DNA of 33,713 nucleotides, from positions 1 through 33,713 of the forward strand of contig CAJMMN010000027.1 in assembly GCA_905214525.1 (NCBI GenBank). Reading direction: 5' to 3'. Below, one piece after another: positions 23,250-30,052 of the stretch. A program made the position numbers and the translations under genes. The stretch is from an uncultured bacterium. Lineage in GTDB: Bacteria > Actinomycetota > Coriobacteriia > Coriobacteriales > Coriobacteriaceae. The notes beneath the pieces were generated by a model. It saw nothing but the letters and a program-made list of their open reading frames with translations, was not told the DNA's origin and did no database searches. The stretch's first letter is position 1. Every line of letters begins with the position of its first letter.

Positions 23250-23602
23250 CGTCAATTCGCTACGAGAAGTACCGATTCACGCGTCTTTTGCGGTGGATTG
23301 GCTCATTTTGGCTTCGATTTGATCCGTTTGGCTCCGATTCAGACTAAGTGAGTAGACTTTTCAGCTCAGGCAGAGCACAAAGCGAATCTGCATTAGTAAA
23401 ACTGCAGGTCACAGAGGTGGCTGTTTTGGGTGTGCTCGACAGGTCGCGAATAGTCTACTCACTTGGAATTTGGGCTCTTTGGTTGGGGAGATGCTGGCTC
23501 GTTTTGGTTGTCGAGAGCGGGTGAATTGAAGCGCCCTTTCGCGCTCCATGCTACAATCGCCGACATGCCCCACAACTACATCTGCCTTCGAAAGGAGCCT
23601 AC
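23250..23602. other. Gene-free region with MITE-like repeat and YitT promoter
   Basis: This contains the second MITE-like copy (23344-23466) and, at 23549-23557, TGCTACAAT, an extended -10 promoter (TG-N-TACAAT) for the YitT gene. TTGAAG (23526-23531) is a -35 candidate with a long 20-bp spacer. Nothing else is recognised. Confidence 0.55.
23344..23466. mobile_element. MITE-like repeat, copy B (123 bp)
   Basis: About 88% identical to 14888-15011 in the same orientation. Terminal inverted repeats are CTAAGTGAGTAGACT and AGTCTACTCACTTGG, with one mismatch. The inner inverted repeat is less perfect than in copy A (GCAGAGCACA / TGTGCTCGAC). It carries AAACTGCAGG at 23399-23408. Confidence 0.85.
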
Positions 23603-24610
23603 GTGGCGAACGCCATCGATCAGCTCACGGACCGCGTGCTCGTGCTCGGCCGCCTTACCATTGTCCGCCGCGCCATCACTGCTGTGGCGGTCACAATTTC
23701 CGCCGTTCTCCAGACATTCCTGATCCAGGCGTTCATTCGCCCCGCCGACCTGCTTCCGAGCGGTCTCACCGGCGTCGCGGTCCTGCTCGATCGCGTTACC
23801 TCGCTCGGCGGCGTTCATATCGACATCTCGCTCGGCATGCTCGCGCTCAACATCCCCGTGGCGCTTCTGTGTTGGAGCGGCATCAGCAGGCGCTTCGTCA
23901 TCTTCTCGATGATGCAGGTCGTGCTTTCGTCGCTGTTTCTCAATATCTTTCACTTCGCCCCGTTTTTGGGCGACAAGATCATGCTCATCATTTTTGGCGG
24001 CGTGGTCTCGGGTCTGGGCGCTGCCATTGCGCTTAAGTCCGGCGCATCCACCGGCGGTACCGACTTTATCGCGCTGTGGGTTTCCAACCACACGGGCAAG
24101 ACCATCTGGGGCGTCATCTTTGGCTTTAACTGTTTTATCCTGGCGATCTTCGGCTTTATGTTTGGCTGGGACAATGCGGCGTATTCTATCGTGTTCCAGT
24201 TTATTTCGACCAAGACCATCGACAGCTTCTACCGTCGCTACGACCGCGTGACGCTGCAGATCACGACGCGCAAGGCCGACGAGGTCATGAACGCCTATAT
24301 CGACCATTTTCAGCACGGCATCAGCTGCGCCGAGGTCGTTGGCGGATACAGCCGCGAAAAGATGTACCTGCTGCACACCGTTGTCTCGACCTACGAGAGC
24401 CAGGACATCATCAAGTTGGTGTGCGACATTGATCCCGGCGCCGTGATCAATGTGTTCCACACGCTTAACTTTGTGGGCGGCTGGTGGGGCGGTCATGTCG
24501 ACGAGCCCATGCCTACGGCCGTACCCGATCCCGACAAGCCCGCGCGCATGGCCAGCAGGCAGGCCCGTCTGCACGATCAGGAAAGCTTGCAGCAGGACGA
24601 CGGCAAGTAA
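23603..24610 (+). CDS. YitT-family membrane protein with DUF2179 domain
   Basis: A 335-residue inner-membrane protein. The N-terminal part has about five or six helices, with the YitT signatures ADLLPSGLTGVAVLLD and LKSGASTGGTDFIALW. The cytosolic C-terminal DUF2179 domain (about 222-300) includes TRKADEVMNAYIDHFQHGIS and YLLHTVVSTYE, then a Pro/Asp-rich tail. The GTG at 23603 is chosen because GAAAGGAG precedes it. Function is not established for the family; a transport role is assumed by others. It is followed by GntR2 after about 100 bp but need not be in its regulon. Confidence 0.9.
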   Translation: MANAIDQLTDRVLVLGRLTIVRRAITAVAVTISAVLQTFLIQAFIRPADLLPSGLTGVAVLLDRVTSLGGVHIDISLGMLALNIPVALLCWSGISRRFVIFSMMQVVLSSLFLNIFHFAPFLGDKIMLIIFGGVVSGLGAAIALKSGASTGGTDFIALWVSNHTGKTIWGVIFGFNCFILAIFGFMFGWDNAAYSIVFQFISTKTIDSFYRRYDRVTLQITTRKADEVMNAYIDHFQHGISCAEVVGGYSREKMYLLHTVVSTYESQDIIKLVCDIDPGAVINVFHTLNFVGGWWGGHVDEPMPTAVPDPDKPARMASRQARLHDQESLQQDDGK

Positions 24611-24655
24611 AGATTTGCTGTATGCGGTGTATCGTTTTATCAAACTAAGGTAACA

Positions 24656-24680
24656 TATAAAAAGACGTTATATACGTATT
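24656..24680. promoter_or_regulatory. GntR2 promoter/operator region
   Basis: TATAAA (24656-24661) could be a -10 box. It runs into AAAGACGTTATATACGTATT, which contains AGACGTTATA (shared exactly with the PTS promoter, 18646-18655) and CGTTATATAC (reverse complement at the EamA promoter, 17359-17368). This pattern suits an autoregulated GntR gene with distant targets. Confidence 0.55.
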
Positions 24681-24714
24681 AGTTATTTCGATATTTTGAT
24701 AAGAGTGATCAGAT

Positions 24715-25434
24715 ATGCCAGCGCCCAAAAATGCACCGCTTTACCAGCAGATTTACGACGAGATCAAGGAAGCGATCGAGAAAGGTGTTTATGCACCAAA
24801 GGAGCGCATCCCGTCCGAGCTTGAGCTTGCCGAGCAGTACGAGGTAAGCCGCATTACGGTGCGTCGCGCCGTTGAGGAGCTGTGCTCCGATGGCTACCTG
24901 GTTAAGCAGCAGGGCCGCGGCACCTTTGTCTCCACGCCGCACATCAACCGCCAGTTCCACGCCTCGACGCTGCAGACGTTTACCGCGCTGTGTGCCGACA
25001 ATGACATGAAGGCGGGTGCACACGTGGTCGATCGCCAGATTGTGCCGGCACGTCAAAACGAGATGGAGTTCTTTGGCCTGCAGAAGGACGCGCTGCTACT
25101 GCACATTAAGCGCGTGCGTACGGCCGACGGCGAGCCCATCTTTGAGGAAAACATCTTTGTGCCGTTTGATACATACCGTGAGCTGTTGACGGCCGATCTT
25201 GAGGACAAGTCGATTTTTGCCGAGGTCGAGCGTGTTGGCGGAACGCCGATTGTCTCGGTTGGCTACCGTACGGTCGAGGCCGTTCGCGCTAACGCCGAGC
25301 AAGCGGCCGAGTTGGGCATTGCTCCGCACGATCCACTGCTCAATCTGCGTGCCGGCTTTATCGGCCCCAATGGCGAGCCGGTCCTGATGGGTAAGCAGTA
25401 CTACGTGGGTAGCCGTTACGTCATGGTGATGTAG
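24715..25434 (+). CDS. GntR/UTRA transcriptional regulator (GntR2), candidate PTS-operon regulator
   Basis: A 239-residue HutC-subfamily regulator. The winged helix (about 8-75) reads RIPSELELAEQYEVSRITVR with wing QQGRGTFVSTP. The UTRA domain (about 90-235) includes LLHIKRVRTADGEPIFEE and ends GSRYVMVM. It closely resembles GntR3 (same order of blocks, same end GSRYV) and less so GntR1. The upstream region shares 10-mers with the EamA and PTS promoters, so it probably regulates those and itself. The ATG at 24715 has only a weak ribosome site (AGAGTGA). The element after its stop codon is structured copy 2. Confidence 0.93.
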   Translation: MPAPKNAPLYQQIYDEIKEAIEKGVYAPKERIPSELELAEQYEVSRITVRRAVEELCSDGYLVKQQGRGTFVSTPHINRQFHASTLQTFTALCADNDMKAGAHVVDRQIVPARQNEMEFFGLQKDALLLHIKRVRTADGEPIFEENIFVPFDTYRELLTADLEDKSIFAEVERVGGTPIVSVGYRTVEAVRANAEQAAELGIAPHDPLLNLRAGFIGPNGEPVLMGKQYYVGSRYVMVM

Positions 25435-25439
25435 GTTTT

Positions 25440-25585
25440 GTTCCGCCGTTCTACCGAACGGCGGAACGGGCCGACGCTGCGCGACGTCCAGGGCGACAAT
25501 TTGTCATTCAAAAGGCAGGGCACGACCAGAAGGTCTATGCCTTGCCTTTTTCATGCCAACTTGTTCGCCCTGGACGTCGCTCGCT
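25440..25585 (+). ncRNA. Structured three-hairpin 3' element, copy 2
   Basis: It begins five bases after the GntR2 stop. Hairpin 1 has 12 perfect pairs (25440-25451 / 25456-25467) with the same TACC loop as copy 1 but different stem bases. Then CCGACGCTGCGCG. The outer stem is 16 perfect pairs (25481-25496 / 25565-25580). Inside are GACAATTTGTCATTCAA and a hairpin AAAAGGCA.../...TGCCTTTT capped by the identical GACC-AGAA-GGTC, then TTTTTCATGCCAACTTG. It closes with CGCTCGCTG as in copy 1. Paired changes in all stems with fixed loops suggest selection on structure. Confidence 0.72.
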
Positions 25586-25627
25586 GTCCGTCCTCTACCT
25601 GCGGCATTGTCTTGCTCCAGGTGGTCG

Positions 25628-25684
25628 TTGGGGACAGACTTAAATGAGTAGTCGTTGGGGGCACTCATTTAAGTCTGTCCCCAA
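25628..25684. repeat. GGGAC-core palindrome R6, 22-bp perfect arms
   Basis: The arms 25628-25649 and 25663-25684 are exact reverse complements, starting TTGGGGACAGAC, around a 13-base loop. It is placed about 45 bp after structured copy 2, just as R3 follows structured copy 1. Confidence 0.93.
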
Positions 25685-25701
25685 TGAGTGCACGCTCGTC
25701 T

Positions 25702-25727
25702 GACTAGTCGTTTAAGAACGTCCCCAA
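25702..25727. repeat. Half copy R7 of palindrome R3
   Basis: GACTAGTCGTTTAAGAACG and the following TCCCCAA match the reverse complement of 17262-17287 at 25 of 26 bases. Only one arm is present, so it may be a truncated element. Confidence 0.85.
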
Positions 25728-25792
25728 TGACTAATCTCTTGATCGCGTTGGCCGTGGCTGGTGGCAGTTCTGCACCGGTCCGCGTGGCGGCG

Positions 25793-25798
25793 TATAAT
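25793..25798 (+). promoter_or_regulatory. -10 box of recQ
   Basis: A perfect TATAAT lies about 30 bp before the recQ ATG. No strong -35 is visible at 17 bp; TTCTGC at 25768 with a 19-bp spacer is a weak candidate. Confidence 0.5.
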
Positions 25799-25829
25799 CG
25801 GCGGCAGATGACTTGGACGTTAGGAAACC

Positions 25830-27803
25830 ATGACCGATAGCATGCAGCAGACGGCGCTCGACACGCTCGGCGCCTATTTTGGCTACACCTCGTTTCGCCC
25901 GGGGCAGGACCGTATGGTCGATGCGATCCTTGCCGGCTGCGACGCGCTGGGCGTTATGCCCACGGGCGCCGGCAAGTCCATTTGCTACCAGGTGCCCGCG
26001 CTCATGCTTCCCGGCATCACCTTTGTGGTGAGTCCGCTGCTGTCGCTTATGGAGGACCAGACCCGCGCGCTGCTCGCGGCGGGTGCGCGCCCCAGTTATC
26101 TCAACTCCAGCCTTACTCCGGCCCAGCAAAACACCGTGCTCAAGCGGGCGCGCGAGGGCCGCTACCAGCTTATGTACGTGGCGCCCGAGCGCCTGCTCGA
26201 GCCACGCTTTTTAGCCTTTGCGCAGGAGGCCGCGGCGGACGGCGGCATTGGCGTGCCGCTCGTGGCCATTGACGAGGCCCACTGCGTAAGTCAATGGGGC
26301 CAGGATTTTCGCCCCGCCTACCTGCAGATTCGCGAGTTCATCGATTCGCTGCCGCACCGCCCCATCGTGGCGGCCTTTACCGCTACGGCGACTGAGCGTG
26401 TGCGCGCGGACATTCAGCAGATGCTCGGCCTGCAAAATCCCGCGACGGTGGTGACGGGCTTCGATCGCAAGAACCTCTACTTTGGCTGCGAGGAGATGGG
26501 CGACAAGGCCAAGGCAGCGTGGGTGCGCGACTATGTGATCGCGCATTCGGGCGAGAGCGGCATCGTGTATTGCTCGACCCGCAAGACGGTCGATGCGCTG
26601 GCAGGCGAGCTTGCCGAGGCGCTGGGCCCCAGCGGCATTCGCGTTGGCCGCTACCATGCCGGCATGGGCAACGACGCCCGCCGTCAAAGCCAGCGTGCCT
26701 TTATTGACGACGATCTTCAGGTGATGGTTGCCACCAACGCCTTTGGCATGGGCATCGACAAGCCCAACGTGCGCTACGTGATCCACAACAATGTGCCCGA
26801 GAGCATCGAGGCCTACTACCAGGAGGCGGGCCGCGCCGGCCGCGATGGCGATCCGGCCAGCTGCCACTTACTGTGGAACGGCAACGATTTCCGCATGCGC
26901 CGCTTTTTAATCGACCGCGGCGATGCGGCCGACGAAACGCTCGACGACGAGCAGCGCGCGTGGGCGCTCCAGAACCGATATCGCCTGCTCAGCCAGATGG
27001 AAGGCTACTGCAATACCACCGGCTGCCTGCGCGAATACATGCTGCGCTACTTTGGCGACGAGGCCGCGGCCGAGCATGCGGCCGTGGGCGGCGCTGCTAC
27101 GGACGACGCCGAGGGCTGTGGCAACTGCAGCAACTGCCTCACGCAGTTCGAGGTCGAGGACGTCACCGGTATGGCTCGCGCCGCCGTGCGCTATGTGGCC
27201 ACGCGACCCATGCGCTTTGGCAAGTCGCTGATCGCTGATGTGCTCCACGGCGGCAACACCGAGCGCATTCGCCAGATGCATCTGGACGAGGACCGCGGCT
27301 ATGGTGAGCTGTCGAGCGAATCGGTCGGGCGCATCAAGGACATCATCGGCCAGCTGTGCGGCCGCGGTTATTTGGCCACCTCGCAGGGGCAGTACCCGGT
27401 CGTGGGCCTGGGCCCGCGTGCCGGCGAGGTCGAGGACGAGGCGTTTGCCTTTACCGTTAAGCGCCGCGCGTCCAAACGTAAGGCGTCGGCCCGCGCTCGC
27501 CGTGCGGTTGATCTGCTGCGCGAGGAGGCCGAGCTGGATCAGCGCCCGCGTGTGGGCGACGATGCCGAGCTGTTCGAGCGCCTGCGTGCCCTGCGCAAGG
27601 AGATCTCGACCGAGCTGGAGATGGCGCCGTACATGGTCTTTTCCGACAAGGCCCTGCGCGGCCTGTGCCGCCTGCGCCCGCAGACGCGCGACGAGCTTGT
27701 CCAGGTCAACGGCATTGGCGAGAAAAAGGCCGACGCCTTTGGCGAGCAGTTTATGGCGGCGATTGAAGAGTTTGAGTCCGAGCATGCGCGAGATGGAGCG
27801 TAA
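25830..27803 (+). CDS. recQ: ATP-dependent DNA helicase RecQ
   Basis: A 657-residue superfamily 2 3'-5' helicase. Walker A is MPTGAGKS (43-50), the DEAH box is AIDEAHCVSQWGQDFRPAY, and motif VI is YQEAGRAGRDGDP. The RecQ C-terminal zinc site follows with GYCNTTGCLREY and GCGNCSNC, then a winged helix (IRQMHLDEDRGYGELSSE), a basic linker (KRRASKRKASARARR), and an HRDC domain (about 575-650) ending in VNGIGEKKADAFG. Domain order and length are normal. ATG 25830 is supported by GTTAGGAAACC. GntR3 starts two bases after the stop codon, so the two are almost certainly co-transcribed and coupled. Confidence 0.97.
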   Translation: MTDSMQQTALDTLGAYFGYTSFRPGQDRMVDAILAGCDALGVMPTGAGKSICYQVPALMLPGITFVVSPLLSLMEDQTRALLAAGARPSYLNSSLTPAQQNTVLKRAREGRYQLMYVAPERLLEPRFLAFAQEAAADGGIGVPLVAIDEAHCVSQWGQDFRPAYLQIREFIDSLPHRPIVAAFTATATERVRADIQQMLGLQNPATVVTGFDRKNLYFGCEEMGDKAKAAWVRDYVIAHSGESGIVYCSTRKTVDALAGELAEALGPSGIRVGRYHAGMGNDARRQSQRAFIDDDLQVMVATNAFGMGIDKPNVRYVIHNNVPESIEAYYQEAGRAGRDGDPASCHLLWNGNDFRMRRFLIDRGDAADETLDDEQRAWALQNRYRLLSQMEGYCNTTGCLREYMLRYFGDEAAAEHAAVGGAATDDAEGCGNCSNCLTQFEVEDVTGMARAAVRYVATRPMRFGKSLIADVLHGGNTERIRQMHLDEDRGYGELSSESVGRIKDIIGQLCGRGYLATSQGQYPVVGLGPRAGEVEDEAFAFTVKRRASKRKASARARRAVDLLREEAELDQRPRVGDDAELFERLRALRKEISTELEMAPYMVFSDKALRGLCRLRPQTRDELVQVNGIGEKKADAFGEQFMAAIEEFESEHARDGA

Positions 27804-27805
27804 CG

Positions 27806-28561
27806 ATGGCAACCGACGATAAAACCGAGCGTGCCGACGTGTCCGCCGTGCCGCTGTACCAGCAGGTCATGGACGACCTAAAGGGCGAGATCGCGCGCGG
27901 CGTGTACGCGGCCGGTTCGCGCATTCCTTCCGAGATGGAGCTCGCAAAGTCCTACGGCGTGGGGCGCATCACCGTGCGCCGCGCCATCGAGGAGCTGTCG
28001 CGCGCGGGGTATCTCAACCGCCAGCAGGGGAGGGGCACGTTTGTGTGCGCGCCCAAGCTCAAGCGCAAGATTGTCCAGAAGGGTGATGTTCAGAGCTTTT
28101 CCGAGGGTTGCGCTGCCAACGACATGGTGGCCGGTGCACGCCTGGTGTCGCGCACGGTGGTTGCGGCGACGCGCGAGGACGCGGCGTTTTTTGGGGTGGA
28201 ACCCGGCTGCGAGCTCATCGTTGTCGAGCGCGTGCGCACGGCAGACGGCGTGCCCGTCATGCTCGAGAACAACGCCTTTGTGCTGGCCGACCATACCTAT
28301 CTGCAGACGCTGGCCGATAAGGACCTCACCGATAACTCGATCTTTGCGCTCGTTGCCGAGCATTCGGGTCGAGCACCGCTCAAGTCCGACCCTTGTACCG
28401 TGGAGATTGCGCTTGCCGATGCTCAGGCGGCCCCGCTGCTGGAGGTGCCGGTCGGCGAGCCGCTCTTCTATATGGAGGCATACTTTACCGATGCAGACGG
28501 GCGGCCCCTGCTGCTCGGGCGCCAAAAGATCGTGGGCTCGCGCTACGTGTTCGACATCTAA
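27806..28561 (+). CDS. GntR/UTRA transcriptional regulator (GntR3) of SIS3
   Basis: A 251-residue HutC-subfamily regulator. The winged helix (about 15-80) has RIPSEMELAKSYGVGRITVRRA and the wing QQGRGTFVCAP; the UTRA domain (about 100-250) contains LIVVERVRTADGVPVMLE and ends GSRYVFDI. It is very similar in layout to GntR2. It begins two bases after the recQ stop, with GATGGAGCG as ribosome site inside recQ, an odd partner for a catabolic regulator. SIS3 follows 145 bases on, with two matching ATAGAAC direct-repeat sites between them, so SIS3 is the likely target. Confidence 0.93.
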   Translation: MATDDKTERADVSAVPLYQQVMDDLKGEIARGVYAAGSRIPSEMELAKSYGVGRITVRRAIEELSRAGYLNRQQGRGTFVCAPKLKRKIVQKGDVQSFSEGCAANDMVAGARLVSRTVVAATREDAAFFGVEPGCELIVVERVRTADGVPVMLENNAFVLADHTYLQTLADKDLTDNSIFALVAEHSGRAPLKSDPCTVEIALADAQAAPLLEVPVGEPLFYMEAYFTDADGRPLLLGRQKIVGSRYVFDI

Positions 28562-28570
28562 CGTCCATAG

Positions 28571-28588
28571 ATAGAACAACATAGAACA
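28571..28588. promoter_or_regulatory. GntR3 operator, upstream site
   Basis: ATAGAACAAC and ATAGAACAAA are tandem 10-mers (28571 and 28581). The same pattern recurs 62 bp downstream. Confidence 0.65.
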
Positions 28589-28604
28589 AATCTGCTGAAA
28601 CGAC

Positions 28605-28633
28605 TTCACCTGTGACAGCTCGCATGCTATAAA
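28605..28633 (+). promoter_or_regulatory. SIS3 promoter
   Basis: TTCACC (28605-28610) and TATAAA (28628-28633) have an optimal 17-bp spacer. The downstream GntR3 site starts on the last base of the -10 box. Confidence 0.7.
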
Positions 28634-28650
28634 TAGAACAATATAGAACG
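28633..28650. promoter_or_regulatory. GntR3 operator, downstream site
   Basis: ATAGAACAAT and ATAGAACG start at 28633 and 28643, 10 bp apart. The site covers the end of the -10 box and the expected transcription start, a classic repressor position. Confidence 0.7.
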
Positions 28651-28705
28651 ATCGCAGGTACGAGCTGCCGTCGTCCAAAGCCGCCACACAAGGAGGAGCG
28701 TCACC

Positions 28706-29674
28706 GTGAACGCACACGATCTGATTCAGGAAATTATCGAGCGCAAGGGTAAGGTCGAGCACGTCTTTTGGATCGCCTGCGGCGGTTCGATGATCGACCT
28801 GATGCCGGCCAACGAGCTGCTCAAGCGCGAGGCCACCACGTTTGCCTCGACGGTCTACACTGCGCGCGAGTTTTGCCTGATGGCCCCCAAGAGTCTTGGC
28901 GAGAAGTCACTCGTCATCGCCTGCAGCCACAGCGGCAATACGCAGGAGGTCGTCGACGGTTGCGAGATGGCGCTGGCAGCCGGCGCCGAGGTCGTGGCCA
29001 TGACCGACTGCGAGAGCTCCAAGATTGATAACGGCAAGTGGACCACCTGGGTCTATCCGTGGGGCGAAGGCGTGCCGCAGGCCGAGGTTCCGCAAGGCAT
29101 CGGCGTCCTGATGGCTGCCGAACTGCTCGACCAGCAGGAGGGTTACGAGGCGCTCGCCGATATGTATGAAGGCCTTAAACAGATGGACGCGCTGTTGCCC
29201 GCTGCCCGTGAGAAGGTCAATGCCGAGCTGGGCGACCGCTTTGCCGAGCTCTGCCAGCAGCACAAGTTCTTCTACATCCTGGGATCCGGCCCCAACTTTA
29301 GCCAGACCTACGCCATGGCCATCTGCTCGCTCATGGAGATGCAGTGGCAGCACTGCTGCTATATCCACTCCGGCGAGTACTTCCACGGCCCGTTCGAAGC
29401 CACCGAGCCCGGCGTGTTCTACTTTGTGCAGCTCGGATCGGGCGAGTGCCGCCCCATGGAGGAGCGCGCGCTGGCGTTTCTCAACACGCACACCGATACG
29501 GTCATGGTGCTCGATGCACTCGAGTACGGCGTGGGCGAGGTGCCCGCCAGCGTGCGTTCGTACCTGGAGCCGATCTTCTTCTACAACATGAGCTGCGAGC
29601 TGCGCGCCGCCCGCGGAAAGGTGTTCGACCACAGCCCCGAGGTTCGTCGCTACATGGGCATCGAGCAGTACTAG
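28706..29674 (+). CDS. SIS-domain deglycase SIS3, closest to FrlB (fructoselysine-6-phosphate deglycase)
   Basis: A 322-residue double-SIS protein. The phosphate loop HSGNTQE (75-81) and GEYFHGPFE match the FrlB type. The catalytic pair expected from FraB (16 residues apart) is Glu211 and His227. Relative to SIS1/SIS2 the tail differs (RRYMGIEQY), and it has a Trp-rich insert WTTWVYPWGEG, so it is a separate paralogue with probably its own substrate. GTG 28706 follows AGGAGGAG. It has a clear promoter bracketed by GntR3 sites and a strong terminator after it. It is monocistronic with no transporter beside it; import would depend on the PTS at 18.7-21.3 kb or another system. Confidence 0.9.
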   Translation: MNAHDLIQEIIERKGKVEHVFWIACGGSMIDLMPANELLKREATTFASTVYTAREFCLMAPKSLGEKSLVIACSHSGNTQEVVDGCEMALAAGAEVVAMTDCESSKIDNGKWTTWVYPWGEGVPQAEVPQGIGVLMAAELLDQQEGYEALADMYEGLKQMDALLPAAREKVNAELGDRFAELCQQHKFFYILGSGPNFSQTYAMAICSLMEMQWQHCCYIHSGEYFHGPFEATEPGVFYFVQLGSGECRPMEERALAFLNTHTDTVMVLDALEYGVGEVPASVRSYLEPIFFYNMSCELRAARGKVFDHSPEVRRYMGIEQY

Positions 29675-29697
29675 GTACCGGGAATAACCTCTCACGA

Positions 29698-29728
29698 CGG
29701 GGCCTGCGCCACGCGCGGGCCCCGTTTT
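29698..29728 (+). terminator. Intrinsic terminator after SIS3
   Basis: CGGGGCCTGCGC (29698-29709) pairs with GCGCGGGCCCCG (29713-29724), with one T-G pair and a CAC loop, followed by TTTT. Confidence 0.93.
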
Positions 29729-29763
29729 GCGTTGTGGCGGCTGGATTTGTGTTTGCGCGAAAA

Positions 29764-29945
29764 CGAAGGTGAATACTTTTCCGCGAAGTGAACGACCTAT
29801 TTTGGACCCCCGAAGCATCCACACTTTTTTGCGGCAAAACTGCAGGAAAAACTCGGCGAAACCGCAGGAAACGGCGTCTGAAAAGTGTCGATGCTTCGGG
29901 GGCTCGTTTTTGCTCGTTCACTTCGCGGAAAAGTATTCACCTTCG
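29764..29945. repeat. 182-bp nested palindromic element between convergent genes
   Basis: Outer arms 29764-29795 and 29914-29945 are exact 32-bp reverse complements. Inner arms 29807-29828 and 29881-29902 are 22 bp with one mismatch. The 52-base core holds AAACTGCAGG (29837) and AAACCGCAGG (29859). It lies between the SIS3 terminator and the minus-strand dehydrogenase terminator. No protein is encoded. It is MITE-like in form but distinct in sequence from the 124-bp repeats. Confidence 0.9.
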
Positions 29946-29969
29946 ATTCGCAAGGGCGCTGCGTGAGTC

Positions 29970-30010
29970 AAAAAAGCGGGCCGCGCCGGGGATTTCCGGC
30001 ACGGCCCGCT
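29970..30010 (-). terminator. Terminator of the dehydrogenase gene
   Basis: On the minus strand, GCGGGCCGTGCCGG and CCGGCGCGGCCCGC form a 14-bp stem with one wobble pair, followed by six T. Confidence 0.93.
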
Positions 30011-30052
30011 TAGTATCGCGCTTAGATTCGCAAGGTTGCGGCAGCCAGCGAA

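Noticed and set aside
23344..23466. Target-site duplication around the MITE-like copies
   Set aside because: Flanks of both copies were compared and no convincing short direct repeat was found, so mobility is inferred only from copy number and end structure.
29727..29966. Short open frames inside the 182-bp palindromic element
   Set aside because: They read through hairpin arms on both strands, which gives mirror-like peptides, and lack ribosome sites.
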